From contig CAJQUW010000597.1 of NCBI GenBank assembly GCA_907163375.1, positions 62,001 through 126,000 on the forward strand: DNA of 64,000 bases. The letters run 5' to 3'. This stretch comes from Prostheceraeus crozeri. Its lineage: Eukaryota > Platyhelminthes > Polycladida > Euryleptidae. A model generated the notes under the pieces. That model ran no database searches and had not been told where the DNA came from. It saw only the letters and a list, made by a program, of their open reading frames with translations. The number at the start of each line of letters is the position of its first letter. The stretch's first letter is position 1. Position numbers and translations under genes: made by a program. Positions 1 through 12,296 of the stretch are shown piece by piece.

Positions 1-2108
1 AAGTTGATTCATAATGGAAATATCTGCAGTTAATAAGCTCACCGATTGATGTTACATAATTGTACATCAATGCAATGGGAATTATCGGAAGTTGCTACAT
101 CGGAGCTGGAATCAAAACAAGAAGTCTAAGATATAGCCAAGGCCATCTAAATTTAATGAAACTACCAGGAAATGTCACGAGTGATCAAAGTTCACTTCCA
201 TTGGATCATTGAATGACCTGGCTGCAACTCCAAGTAAAGAGCTGTGTCGATGTTGTGAGATGTGAACTAGGCCTGCTTATGATTCCTGATATTGGAGGAA
301 ATGGCAGCAGCTATTCAGGTCTGTTTCCATTTTTCAACTGAGGATGCGACTCAATGTCTAATTATTCGATTTACATTGTGCTTGCAAGGAGCAGCATTTA
401 TTAATCATTACAGGCGCACTAATTTAGCTAGGCGACATGTCAGTAGTGCGTTCAACGTAGTATTTAATGAATATCCGTCCAAGTTTCACTTAGTATGCTA
501 ATTGCGTATCTTAGCTGTATCAACCCAGCTTTAACTATAAGTTCCTAGTTGACAAAGAGTAGTAGTGCTTATCATGCGCTTCATTGTCCTATTTCCCAAG
601 TTTTTGCATCAATAATTTCACTGAGTTACAGTCACACCACTGCTAGAGATGTAGAATATACGAAGCCAAGGTTTTTACCCCACTGACTCACTGAGTGCAA
701 AGCGTAAAGTGTAAGAATACTTACGGTCAAGAGCTTAAATGTATCCGTTGGATGACGAGCTTTTTCTTTATAATTTCAACCGGAAGATCAAATTTGTGGC
801 AAATTTCAAAAGGAATCTTTTTCCTAAGGTTCGAATTTCGTCATTTCTTGCAAGCATTTTGTATGACTTTAAATTGAGCAAGTAGATTTTCAATCAGAGT
901 ACAGTATTTAATGATATGCGAGTCTATGAATCGCATTATAATCATCCATGAAACCATAGACATCGAATACAATCTTTAAAGTGTGATCTCAGCAGCACTG
1001 CACATGTATATTCAATATAGAAGACAATATAGAGTTAGCAGTGTCCCCAAAATTAGAAGTGCAGACCCTTAATTGGAATTCTTTCAGTTTCATGTAATCA
1101 TCAGGTCTATATCAATTTTGAATGCCGGTGTTTCGCATCAGAAAATCATCTAGCATTGAATTCACATGAAAAAATGTCAGCATTATGCCTGTCGACAATA
1201 TAAATTACATTTCTGGGCTATGGTATGAGCATTTTGAGAAATGCTCTCTGAGATTATGAGAAATAGTTCTCTTTATATGACATCAATCAGTAACTGAATT
1301 TACAGCTTCAACTCATGAAAAAGACATCGTCATTGTTCTTTTAAAAAGAAAGCACCATCAAATTTCGTCAATGACTTGAACCATCAAAGACGGATAATAC
1401 GAAAAAGTGGACAAAACATCGACTTTTGAAATATTAGATCAAGCCATCACTCACTATCCAAAATCATCACCAAACATTCTAATCATTATATTCTATCATA
1501 ACATCTATTATATTTTGGGCGAAAGGTTAAAATTAATGGTCATTTTTGGTCAAAATATAAAAATGCAAACTTGGATTTTTTGTTCCCTTTTCGTTTTTAA
1601 CCTATTTTGATCGGGGACAGCAAAAATCATGATTACGTGATACAAAGGAAGGAACGATGTTGTCGCAGCGAAATTTTAAGCTGCTTTGACTCCGCAACCA
1701 AAGCACTAGAGTTGGGAACGTCTCATTCGTCACAATTTCAGGCATAAGCTTTTTCACCCAATGCATAACTTCAGCAATTTGGTTGAAATTCAGAATCCTT
1801 CTAAAAATCATATATGCCCTGTACGATTCCATAGATAACTCGGAAGTAGACGTTCGAACATTGGATGTGTCAGCGACGTTCGTACGTGAGGTAGGAAACG
1901 TTCGTATGTGACAACAACGTTCAGTCTCATTCTCATAGCTGCGTCAGACGTTTAGTCCCAGCATTAAACGTGTTATTCCTGGAAGTATGTCCCAGTAGGG
2001 TATTTATCAATAAGAACGCAAGCTGTGAACAGCACAGTTCCTGGAAATCTTTCCGAAGTACCTTAATTCTCGGAAACTTTATTTCCTCTTGTATAAGGAA
2101 ATAATAAA
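1..2108. other. no recognisable gene
   Basis: AT-rich sequence with only short open frames that match nothing I recognise. Near 1850-1930 the motif ACGTTCGTA/ACGTTCG recurs several times in about 80 bases. No RNA gene or terminal repeat was seen. Confidence 0.5.
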
Positions 2109-2110
2109 TA

Positions 2111-2871
2111 CAGTAGAACCCACTTATAACGGACTCGGTTATAACGAACTCTCGGATATATAACGTACTCCTCTTGCAGACACGGACAAAAATTCCTATT
2201 ATGTCTATATAAAATGCCTCGGTTATAACGTACTACTCGGATATAGCGAACTCTTTTCAAGGGTCCACAGAGCAAATTTTGATTTTTTACAACGTACTTA
2301 GGGATGAAAGTACTTAAGTATTCTGAATCATCGAAACGAAGCTGACACGATTCTACAGCAACTTGCTGCGTTTGATGATGGCAGCAACAGCTCTTGTCAT
2401 TGGCTCGGAGGAGGACAACATTTGAGTGTCGAATCCGTCCAATGAGCAATCGATAGAAGTGAACTGGAATTAAGACATTGTCTGTGATGGTGTCTTCTTA
2501 ACGCGTCACTGCGCTGTTTACATTGTTTTTTTAGTCATTCAGATCTTTAGATTCTTGTTCAGAATATTGCATATTTTTTCTTACACAATAGAGAATTGTT
2601 AAGACACTATGCTGTTTTCTCGAGTAGGCATGATCATACATGTAGGGCCAGGGCATACAAATAAATGTACATTACATGTACATGTATTTATGGTGATGCA
2701 TAGTGAGAATTAGCTGGTCATGATGGATAGGACATTACTATTGCAATTGACAACTTAATTTGGTGCAGAAGTAGGCTTCAATACTTCTTATACAGCTTGT
2801 TCTGGCACACCTCGGATATAACGTACCAATTTTTTAGGTCCCTTCAAGTACGTTATAAGTGGGTTCTACTG
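2111..2871. mobile_element. pogo/Tigger-like non-autonomous DNA transposon (761 bp)
   Basis: Ends in near-perfect inverted repeats (CAGTAGAACCCACTTATAAC at the left, its complement at the right), flanked on both sides by TA, the target duplication of the Tc1/mariner/pogo superfamily. Inside each end the related motif (A)CTCGGATATAACG recurs, as in pogo/Tigger subterminal regions. The internal open frame on the minus strand (from about 2449) has no clear transposase motif, so the copy is probably non-autonomous. Confidence 0.75.
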
Positions 2872-2873
2872 TA

Positions 2874-3906
2874 GTAATAAATAATAAACAGGTCGATTGT
2901 CGTAACTTGAAGTAATTTCGTGTAGAACAGTTCTTTTGATTTTTATTCGAAAGAACTAACTACGCGTAACCTCATGAATAAGTCATCGTCATAGCAATAC
3001 TGTGTCAAACGGACCAGCAGCATAACGTATAGAGAATGCGGAATAAGATGGCCTGCAGCAAATCGACCAAAAGAAATGGCAAGACAGAAAAGGAAAGCTA
3101 AAATATTGAGTAGAGCGAGAAGTCAGCGAAACAGGGATCGCAAGAAGAACGAAAGAAGTACTTCTCTATTTTTTCTATTTTTGCCATCCACTCAAACATC
3201 TGCTTTCAGGAAAAAAAACTTCAAAAATGAAAGCAGTATACAGAAAAACATGGAAATAATTGGAAAACGGATTACCCAAATCCCCAAAAAGAAGGAAAGA
3301 GGTCATTTCAAAGACTACTGCGGTGCATATAGTGATTCCTGAAATAAATTTCGTACTGTCTAGTTAGATACCTGAATGTATCGGGCCAACGCTTCATGCA
3401 AAAGACTTGTCACTTGGATAGCGAAAGGTAACATTCTGCGAATTGTATCTGATTAATCATTGGTTGAACGAGAAAGATACATTTTCACTACACCACCATT
3501 TCTTAGACCATGTTTGATTTCAACGAGATGTGTTTCTTACTAAGTCTTGTTTTGTACGCATTTGTGCTGCATATCTGTCCAGTTTCATTGATTCGTCTTT
3601 TCGTAGTTATTAGGCTTATTCTACACGGGATGAAATCTTACAATGCATACGTAAAATGTTTCTTTAACCAATAATTCTTTCATTTTGTTGATTCAGCAAA
3701 CAACTTGCAAGTTTTTTAGCGTTAAGAGAAAATTCACATGCGATAGCCAGTACTAGTAATGAATGACATCATGGAAATAGCAGTGTCACGCACGTCACAG
3801 GCAACATATTTCAAGATGCAGGTACAATTCAGTTGTCATAAGCAAGAGGAATTGAAATAAACTTGCATAAAATGTTATAGTTCCGCTTGAACAGCATGTT
3901 GTTAAT
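2874..3906. other. no recognisable gene
   Basis: Contains one 88-codon lysine/arginine-rich frame (3076-3342, +) of low complexity with no family resemblance. I do not call it a gene. Confidence 0.4.
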
Positions 3907-4073
3907 AATATAATTTTCTTTAAATCGAAAAAGCCTTGCTGTTGTTTATTATATAGTCGATATTTAGAATATCCTCCTTTTCACCCCTGAAGCGGCCTGA
4001 GTAGGCGAAAATTTGGGCAATGAATGCCATATAAACAACAGCAAGGCTTTTTCGATTAAAAGAAAATTATATT
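3907..4073. repeat. foldback (43-bp arms) with hammerhead-like loop motif
   Basis: Arms 3907-3949 and 4031-4073 are inverted copies differing at one base (core GCCTTGCTGTTGTTTAT). The 81-base loop carries CCTGAAGCGGCCT, a short stem, then AGGCGAAAA. This order, CTGA-N-G-stem-GAAA, resembles a hammerhead ribozyme core, although the A expected after CTGANG is a C here. Likely a MITE-like or Penelope-derived foldback; family not settled. Confidence 0.6.
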
Positions 4074-6721
4074 ATAATATAAACTTGTTTTCGTAGTCTC
4101 GATATAGGTGCATGTAAATCGATTAAGTGACAAAAGTGTTTTCCCAAAGGACAAATTAAAATTGAAGTGAGGTGTGTGAAACACTGTCTTTTTTACAGTC
4201 ACGTACGAACAGAGATCTAAATCAATGTCTGCAGATAATAAATTAACATAAAAAATTTCTTCAACAGCAGGAGCTACAAGTAAAGTTGTCTCACAATGCA
4301 TACAAATTTGTATGAAGAAATTCGTAGTTTAAGTGTTTCAAAATTTGAAACATGTTTCTCCAAAAATCATGTACGTCACGTGTAGGATCTCTCCAAAATC
4401 TGCATCGAATACTTATCTTTGTTTGACTTTTTTAAAATAACTTCGTCTCTAAATTTAAATGCGTCTGTGAAATAGAAGCTTATGAACCTATATATGGAAA
4501 ACTGTCACCACTCTTACTAGAGGTTGCTTACTCTAACTTCGTGAGTTACGTGTGTAACGGCTGTCCCAACTCTACTTTGCTGTAATACCACATGAGCCTG
4601 TGGTGAGACAGGAATGAGTGAAAACGATAAAAACTTACCAGTTTTCATCAAACTGTGTTTTTTATCGGCCTTTATATAAACGTTTCATCATGATTAGAGC
4701 CTATAAAAATGCCTAAACGGTTGATTTCTATTTTCAGCGGTGAAAGATGGGCAGGCAACAAATTGAAACGATTTCCTGCTTTAAATCGAATCGGTGAACC
4801 ATCCCGTCTCGTGGTGAGTGGAGGAGAAAGTTTCGTTTTGAGGAAACTGCTGCTACCGGTTACCATTCCGGCTAAGCTGATGCTTGCATGGTCCGTGTCG
4901 GGCTTGATCTTTGATTAGTCAAAATCGAAATACTGAACCTTAGTATTAACGTTATCTTTTCATATTGTACAGAACTCAAAATGATGATGGATTGTTTGAA
5001 ATTGCGAGAATTTAAATTACTTAATTCTGTCTTATTACTCACAAATAAAAGTTGCGCTCTCATTTTTGATTGTGACTTTTCGATTTTCATAGCTAATAAG
5101 AAATATGTCATCTGTGAATGCCTAACATTGCATTTATTCTCACCTCATGATTGAAGCGACATTGAGGACATGAGCGACATTTGAAGCGACATGAGGAGCG
5201 ACATTAATTTTTGATGGTCGTGTTTTCACGACGAGAAAAGCAGCACTAATACGGTTGCAATTGTACTGCTCGATTGTTCCTTTAAGATTATTTTCGCATT
5301 ACTTTCAACATTTACGAGGAAAGTGATGCCTTGTAGCACTCGCAGATGTTGAACCAAGTTCGAAATTTATGAAGCGTGCAGATCAGCTGGTTTGACTTCC
5401 TGATTTGGGTGGGGATAAAGACATGAATTTGTATCCCGCATGAGGTCATAGCCTAAACTAGGTCAATTTTTAAAAATTTCGATGCGGTTTTCATTTTTAG
5501 CTTCTATTTTGCTTTGCTGACTTGACAATTCAATGCCTATTTGATAGACCTAGAATTTAATGGATTACGATGTTAATACGTTGTTACAATGTTTAATGGA
5601 AATATAGCAACATGGATGTGTTTAGGCTTATACCGACCCAGAGCGCAATGACTTTCGAAATCATTGTGATGTAGGCCTAATCTTTCGAGCTTTTAGGATT
5701 TGCAACGAAATCCATATGCAGGTTCATGGAATATTGCCTGGATCAGAAAACAGCATGAAGTCAAAATCAGCTTTCTGACCCCTATACTCCGACGCACTGG
5801 TTTGTTATTCATCTAAGACACTATAGAGGGGGGAGTTGTCATTCCACTTATCTTGGTCTATTGTCATCGTTAGACACGTCACAAAATCAACGAATATTTT
5901 GCTTTACTGGTATTGAACATTGCCACAAAGAGGTCTTAGGTACATCTGGCACTCGAACAGAACCAATAAAATGTCCAGAAATTGCGGCTCATAATCTCTC
6001 AAATTTCCTTCGACGGAGAAAATTGACAAACCACGCAAACGCTACAGGTAGGCCTGCCACTATTCCAATGTGCAAAGGGTGGATCAACGCAACTCCGACG
6101 TCGCTTTTGCACGGATGCACCGTATCATGCAGTAGACCACTAATATCTGCCGGTATTATGTGGGCACTGCCAGCTCCAAACTTTCGTAAAAACGATGAAA
6201 GACGCCAACAAATTCGTGATCCCTGTCATATTTGTTGTACATTATCATACATCATGGCCCATATTATACGTTTTCATGGCGCAACAGTTGAACGAAAAGC
6301 AAATTGTCATCCGGAACTCAGTTGTATTTTGATAAAATAAATGCGTCAGTCTACCTCACAGTCTTGAAATCAAAATGGTTTATGCATATACAGTATGTAC
6401 ATAATGCGAAATACACCACCGAGAAAATGCAAATCCAATCACAACTCAAAAGTAAAATCAAGAAAAATGTTCGCAAGCTATCATTGACAAATTTGATCGC
6501 TATCACGTTTGATTACAGCTGTCTCACTGAAAACAAATCGAAATACTGAGAAAAACTGGGCGGCAAAATTTGTATCCGTTGAAGAATTCAGACCTAAAGA
6601 GAGATGCAAATAAGCGGCTCACAGCCTGTAGATAAGAAGGTACGAAATACGAGAAAACATCATAAAGATATCTTTCACCTTAGGAAGAAACCTAGAAAAA
6701 ATATGAGTATTCTCTATCAAA
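4074..6721. other. no recognised gene; one unexplained 159-codon frame
   Basis: At 5130-5220 there is a short degenerate tandem repeat of GAAGCGACATTGAGGACAT type. At 5861-6340 (+) there is a 159-codon open frame, rich in Cys, His and Arg, with no family I recognise on either strand. It could be chance or an old repeat. Nothing else was seen. Confidence 0.35.
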
Positions 6722-6867
6722 TTAAAGCTTGTTCTTATTTTTGTTCAATTTCCTTTGGGCAATTATAAACTCAGAATAGTCAACATAGCCATCCTTATTG
6801 AGGTCTTCACTCTGCAAAACTTTGTTGACAACTTGTTCGATCTTGTAGTCTGGCAAACTTGGCGCTT
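6722..6867 (-). CDS. MCFD2: MCFD2-like EF-hand protein, coding exon 3 (second EF-hand and stop)
   Basis: Terminal coding exon. The acceptor (TTACTTGCAG) is followed by EAPSLPDYKIEQVVNKVLQ, then the second EF-hand loop DLNKDGYVDYSE (ligands at loop positions 1, 3, 5, 9 and 12, Gly at 6). It ends in a Lys/Asn-rich tail NKNKL and TAA at 6722-6724. This mirrors the [22 protein letters not shown] end of vertebrate MCFD2, but with a longer basic tail. Both calcium loops are complete, so the protein should bind Ca2+ as the family does. The exon was found by reading through the splice junction; it is too short to stand out alone. I saw no AATAAA in the first 200 bases downstream. Confidence 0.87.
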
Positions 6868-7619
6868 CTGCAAGTAATAAAGTATTTGTTAACATCGATA
6901 TTGAAGGATATAGGCATGCATGTATGAAATCTCAGATGCAAATTGATGGAATTATAACAGGTAAAACGAAAAATTGTTATGGTATCATTTAAAGAGGGGG
7001 TTTATGTTTATATCATGCATATGCTTTTCAAACTTTTTTTAAACTGCTTTTTCATCCTCACTATTAGAATTCACGGTAGAATCATTCGTACCAAAGACGC
7101 GGATCTGAATCATCAATGTAAAATTCAAACTAGTAAAATAGTGATAAGATGTTGCTTATTGTCATCCTCTAAGTTATTGGAACTCTTGGTTCATAGTTAG
7201 ATGACAACGATGTTTCTTGGATGAAATGAATCAAGTACAGTACTTAAAAGCGCAAGTCATGTAAAAGCAGGTACATAAAAAAATAGCAGGGCCATGAGGT
7301 ACGAAAACATATTATCATGTGTGCAAAAGAGAACACAAAATAACTACAATGTGATGCGTTGATTAAGCACACTGAAAATTCTCCATAAATGAAGAAATTA
7401 CATATATTTTGTTCGATGAAGAACAACAAAAGTGAAAGTCTTGCTAACCAAGCAGCTCCAATTTTCCTTTATTAGTTCTTATGTCAACGACAGCGATAAA
7501 TTCATTTTCGGTCGAGTAGATCATCGGATTTTGGATAAGAGTGTGGATAGTTTGAACACTAGGGTCAACACAAGGTCCTTCCAGGGCTTTCATCGTAAAT
7601 TCGTTGCGTTTTCCATGAT

Positions 7620-8886
7620 AAAGAATACTAAGTCTCACAGAATCTGCGCGTCCTGTATGGCTCCTCTTCTTGGAACACAGGATAAAAGAAAACACATGCA
7701 AATCCAATCGTGGGACGTTGACTGAAGTTTTTGACTAAAATGAAATTTTCCATGTTGTCTGTTAATAAGGAAAAGTGCTAAGTCTAAAGCCTAGGTTTCT
7801 TAAGGAAAATGTTAGGGAACCTGTAGGGACCCGAAAGTTTTCCATCAAAAATTCATAGTTAGAGACTTTTGAGTACCATCGTTGATGATAAAATGTTCAG
7901 CTTTGTCACTTTACGGATGAACATGATCGGATCTAGATTTTCTGTGTTCATATTCCCCCAAGCCATGTTCAGTGTACGTATATAGTATGTACCTACAAGA
8001 CGTGCTACTTGTTCAGCTTTACCACATGTACGGTCTAGGATACAGTAAAGATTCATTGATCATTTTCATTTTATATAAGCATCTATACATGAATCATGTG
8101 CAAGACAAAGTCAGATTCGAAAGCCAATGGGTAGGCTGTCACAAATTTATTTCTTAAATGTCCATTCACCTTATTTCATTGACATGGCTGCCTTCACTGA
8201 TTGTCAGCTCTCACCTTACGAGCATCGAATTGTCATCAGATTTTTATAGTTGGGCAAGAGACATGGAGCTATATCAAGAAATGGAAAAAGTTTATGTCAA
8301 TGATATTCCAATTATCCAGTCCAGACAATTTGCAAGTGAGTTCCTGTAGCCTCAGCACAAATCCTTCCTTTGAAACCTTTTCTCTATTTCTATCCGAATC
8401 GGGTCCCTAAAACAACTTAAAAGCCCTACTAAAGCCATAAATTTTGGCATGGAATGTCTTCAGTTCATTTCTTACCACGTGTGTGTCATTATCATATTTC
8501 TGATAGGCGATGTATGCGAGAATGTGGTTAAATGTAGATAAAATTGGACATGCTTGTGCTTCCCGACATTGAAAGGCTTGACAAATCTGGCTTCATAGAC
8601 TGATTTGCATGAACATGATTAGAAACCACTGAAGACATTTCATGCCAAAAATTATGATTCCAGAACCATTCACTCAATGAGAAAACATAGAAAATGTCAT
8701 CATTTTAATCAAAACTTTCAATCTGCGTCCTGTTGATTGGATTTACATGTGTTCTTCGTTGGTCCTGTCTGCCAAGAAGAGGAACCAAATAGATATCGGC
8801 AGACGCGCAGATCCGTAGTAGGCATAAGGTGTGCATCACTCTGCGAAAATCTCATTTTCGGCCTCGTTCAGACTGCCGCACTATAT
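7620..8886. mobile_element. foldback element, copy A, in MCFD2 intron 2, interrupted by a hAT-type element
   Basis: The right arm (about 8590-8886) is closely related to the arms of the elements at 49866-50234 and 52917-53643. It shares GGCATGGAATGTCTTCAG, the TCTGCGTCC block, AAGAAGAGGAAC, and the outer GGCCTCGTTC...CTATA end. The left arm is recognisable from about 7620 to 7791, but its outer end is eroded, so the left limit is approximate. A separate element at 7792-8428 sits inside the left arm. Confidence 0.65.
7792..8428. mobile_element. non-autonomous hAT-type element with 8-bp target duplication
   Basis: Flanked by the perfect 8-bp direct repeat CTAAAGCC (7784-7791 and 8429-8436). 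The ends are imperfect inverted repeats beginning TAGG: TAGGTTTCTTAAG on the left, and TAGGGCTTTTAAG on the complement of the right. A second shared block, TTAGGGA...GGGACCCGA, lies further in. The 8-bp duplication and TAGGG-type ends are hAT hallmarks. There is no transposase. It splits foldback copy A, so it is younger than it. Confidence 0.82.
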
Positions 8887-9008
8887 AGTAATTACAATGT
8901 TATACATGTAATTGCGTGTTGCATGTTTAGTAGCAATAGTAAAATCATCTTTACGACGCAATAAATAAGATAATAGTTTCCCCCTAGGGCTACCGATGAA
9001 TTGGTAAT

Positions 9009-9457
9009 TGCGCCCAAAAAGTTTCCGGCCTTAGTATTTTATAAAGCGAAAAGATTTAATCCAATGACGTTTTTATTTAGTACATTATAGCTATTTCTCA
9101 AACCAATTGCCGTTCGCGGCCAAACACTTTTCCCAGCGAACTGGGAGTGCCTTGAAAGCATCAAGGAAAAAAGCGGGAGGTAATGGGCCAAAACAGTTTC
9201 TTACAGTCTCTTCCAAAGCTGCGGCACTTTCAAAATGAGTCCCGTGGAGATGGCGTTTCAACTCGTTGAAAAGGCAATAGTCTGATGGAGCCAAATCCGG
9301 GCTATAAGGTGTCTATGATGTCTATGAACAGATGTCAGATCAGATATCTATGATCCTGACCGTTTCTAGCTCTCAAAGAACCAATGTATTGATTTCAGAT
9401 GTTTACTTTAGAAATTGAAAGGAATTTCTGTCATTGGCCGGAAACTTTTTGGGCGCA
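9009..9457 (-). mobile_element. internally deleted mariner-family element
   Basis: Inverted ends TGCGCCCAAAAAGTTTCCGG (9009) and the complement ending at 9457 enclose the C-terminal part of a mariner transposase on the minus strand (9091-9310). It reads YSPDLAPSDYCLF, which holds the third catalytic Asp of the mariner DD34D triad, then RHLHGTHFES and RWEKCLAANGNWFEK before a stop. The N-terminal two thirds, including the first two catalytic Asp, are missing between the right end and about 9310. It lies in intron 2 of the MCFD2-like gene. A TA duplication is not clear at either end. Confidence 0.8.
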
Positions 9458-9499
9458 CCACGTAGCACCCCTACATCGCCAGAATCAGCAAACACGGAA

Positions 9500-9700
9500 C
9501 AACGGAATATTCTCTTACGACATTTTAACACTGACGGTCTCCGTGGCACCGCAACGCGCTGGGCCTAGCGATCTGTCGGTCAAGAAATCGAATGTTATCG
9601 GACGTCGGCAAGAAGGACATCCAGGTCAAAAATATCCCAGCGCTTCAGGGTGAAGTCGATGTCATAACCGTCCAAACTCCCTAGGGAGAGGGTAATGACG
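9500..9700 (+). other. exon-like sequence related to 39765-39970
   Basis: Shares GGCCTAGCGATCT, GGCAAGAAGGACATCC and CCGTCCAAACTCCC with the stretch at 39.8 kb, in the same order and spacing. In the matching frame both read GLAI-x-RxR...TVQ(A/T)P and both are followed by a GTAATG/GTAGTG donor-like sequence. This copy has a stop just after TVQTP. It could be part of an unrecognised repeat or a pseudo-exon. Confidence 0.35.
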
Positions 9701-10037
9701 ATAGAGCTTCATATAGAAATATACATATATGGCCAAGCAAGGGATTCATTCTGTCTCAGAAATCGTTTGTAGAACAACAATGTAGAAATCTTGCCAAGTT
9801 GAAAATGATCCGATATGATAATTTATCGGATCATGATCCGGTAGGAGCCCTATGACGCAAATTTTATTTCGGCAACTTTTATCAGCTTAAGAACGCCGTG
9901 AACAGGCGACAGTTGAGCGATAAATACAACTTATGAGCTGATCGTCATTTCACGAAGGAAGGAGTAATCAAAACTTGGTTTAGCCATAGAAAATCCGCAA
10001 ACCGATAACTGCATTGAAATTCACGAAGAACATTTAC

Positions 10038-10204
10038 CTGCGTCATGCTTTTGATGATCCATTAAAGATTTCGCAATTTCAAGACCATCCAGTCGATTAT
10101 CGTTGTCATAATCGTGCATTTTGAAGTAGTTGAATTCCATATCTTCATTTGACATGTTCTCATCCTTTTTCTGATGGTGCTCATCTAAGTGATCATTTAT
10201 GTGC
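10038..10204 (-). CDS. MCFD2: MCFD2-like EF-hand protein, coding exon 2 (first EF-hand)
   Basis: Middle exon, bounded by an acceptor TTCTTCCTCAG at its 5' end and a donor CGCAG|GTAAAT at its 3' end. It encodes HINDHLDEHH, a linker, then FNYFKMHDYDNDNRLDGLE. This is the first EF-hand loop, with Asp at loop positions 1, 3, 5 and 9 and Glu at 12, and it closely follows the YFKMHDYDGNNLLDGLE signature of MCFD2. Entry phase completes the Q codon from exon 1; exit phase leaves one base (G), which joins AA of exon 3 to make Glu (HDA-E-APSLPD). The intron before it (10205-12296) holds an L2/CR1-like LINE tail. The intron after it (6868-10037) holds a foldback, a hAT-type element and a mariner remnant. 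Confidence 0.88.
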
Positions 10205-10984
10205 CTGAGGAAGAAAATAATTATTTTATACAGCTGTGGAATCAGCAATACAAAAACCTACAACTATCAATTACGAATAAAGACATGGTTTGCGTTACAT
10301 ATCATATGACATTATGAAACAATGTCAAATACATTAAAATCGGTTACGACAAGGGGTACACCGAATGTTCAGTCAAATCTAAAAACAAATGAGACCGAAC
10401 TTTTACTGATGAATATGAGTAATGTGCACTTTTTCGTAAATTGTGTTCGCAAAATTATGTGTAGCTTATCGTTTTCCATAGCCTAGTGAAATAACAATTT
10501 TCCAGTCTGTATCAAAACAAGCATAGACTTCATGGACACGGAACAACAATAAATAGTTTCAGTTTTACTATTCGATCTGTCGTGACTTAACAAACTTGAA
10601 AAGAAGTTCAGATACTTTCAGTCTTTAAAGACTTTAAAAAAATCATGAAACTTAAACACAACAGTAGCCGACTTGAATATTAGTCCTGTATCTACTTAAT
10701 CGATGAATTGAACCTGGATACCTGGTTGAATAGAACCTGGTCAGTTGAAGAGTCGCCTATGCAAAAGCAAGATATTACAGTTCAAATATTGCGACCATGT
10801 GCTAATGGACCCAATTAGTTAAGACATGAATAAATCATTTCATTTAAAAATTCTGAGCATTAGATCGAATGATTGAAATGTTCAATCACGCAAATGAGGC
10901 TTTTACGCTTTCTCTCAAAGATCACACAGACACGAATTTTCTTTTGAAAAACACTTTTTTAAGAATAGACTCTTATTTTTTTCG

Positions 10985-11540
10985 CGACATGACCATGGGA
11001 AAAAGTCTTCTCTGTGGTCTTCACCATCAGACTTTATGCAAATTACAGAAGGTTCAAAACTCTTGTGCTCGCCTTGTTTTACGGACGGGTCGATGTGACC
11101 ACATAACTCCTCCATTGAAAGCCAATCTCTCATCGCTTGAGAAGCAAGCTAGGCTACTTCAGTTAGAGTTATAAGGCTTTGTATTTCAATTCACCTATGT
11201 ACATATATGTCCAATATGTGTCGTTTATATGTTACCTTTAGCTCTCTTCGTTCATCTAGTGACTCCACAATTTTGAAAGTGCCCAAAATTAACATGAAAT
11301 TATCTGGTGGATGTTCATTCAGCTACGTTGCTCCAGTGGTACGGAATGGTCTTCCTTCTTCTTCAGACAATTCGTGGTGCTCAGTCGCTCAATTCTTTTA
11401 AATGCCTATAAGAAACTTTACTGTTGTCAAATGCTTTCACGTGACTTTCAGTTTCTGTTGTTTGTTGTTGTTAGCAGTGTTTCTCTGCGCTGTGACCGAC
11501 TTGGGTACAGCGCAATATAAATGTACTGAATAAATAAAAA
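10985..11540 (+). mobile_element. L2/CR1-like LINE, 5'-truncated 3' end
   Basis: Conceptual translation gives the end of a non-LTR reverse transcriptase: LCGLHHQTLCKLQKVQNSCA, ARLVLRTGRCDHITP, then in another frame SRSLRSSSDSTILKVPKI and FSYVAPVVRNGLPSS. These match the 'LQRVQNSAARLV...HITPVLK...RSLRSS...FSVAAPxLWNSLP' end of CR1/L2 elements. The 3' end has the usual GCGCAATATAAATG...TAAATAAA tail. At least one frameshift separates the two parts. It lies in intron 1 of the MCFD2-like gene, opposite strand. Confidence 0.75.
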
Positions 11541-12296
11541 TTCATATCATACATGTATCCATTTTTATCATATTTAATATTCATGAATCAGAATTACATG
11601 CGCATAGAGAAGGGCGACGCAAAATCAATCATGTGAAGGTTTTACTACAACGAGCTACTAATATCGTGAATGGAACTTCCCCTAAATGCAAAAATACAAA
11701 AAAAATGCCAACATTCTTAAATTCTTTTTCAGGGAACTAAGTAATTGAGGGTAAATTCATATGTAGATTGACACGCAATTTTATGACAGATTTCAGACAG
11801 GCAAATATCATAGTCTTTCTTTCCATGTAGCACCAACACATAATGTAACGGGCTGTTTGACGGGGTTTTCGAAACGAGTACGAGCGATTACTGAGATTGG
11901 ATGGCTGTCAGTTTTGATATCTTGTATTAGTGAAAATCCACAGTCTGCGAATCCTCCATAACTTCAATAATTGGGAGTGATTGTTATTTTTCTTATTCGT
12001 AATGTGTTAGATAGATAACAGTATAATTAACTATATGATGTACTTTGAGATGGGATCGATCGCACAATGTTGGCCTTCAGCTTTATATAGGTACATGTAT
12101 TTGCAATAGGCCATCGATATCATCTCGAAATACCTCTCGGTACTGATTCAACGTCTATCGAAATATAAAACGTTCTCTACAAAATTTTTGAGGACTCATT
12201 CATTTCAAAATTGAGGTGCCTCACAATCAGAAATTCTACTTGACCACGAAATTATCAAAAGTATGCATTTATAAGACGATCTATAATTAAACTTAC

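Noticed and set aside
3076-3342. Lys/Arg-rich 88-codon frame that could pass for a ribosomal or nuclear protein.
   Set aside because: Composition follows the purine-rich DNA, and no family motif is present.
5861-6340. 159-codon open frame on the plus strand.
   Set aside because: No domain, signal peptide or splice context recognised, and Cys/His/Arg-rich composition without motif spacing. Not strong enough to call a gene.
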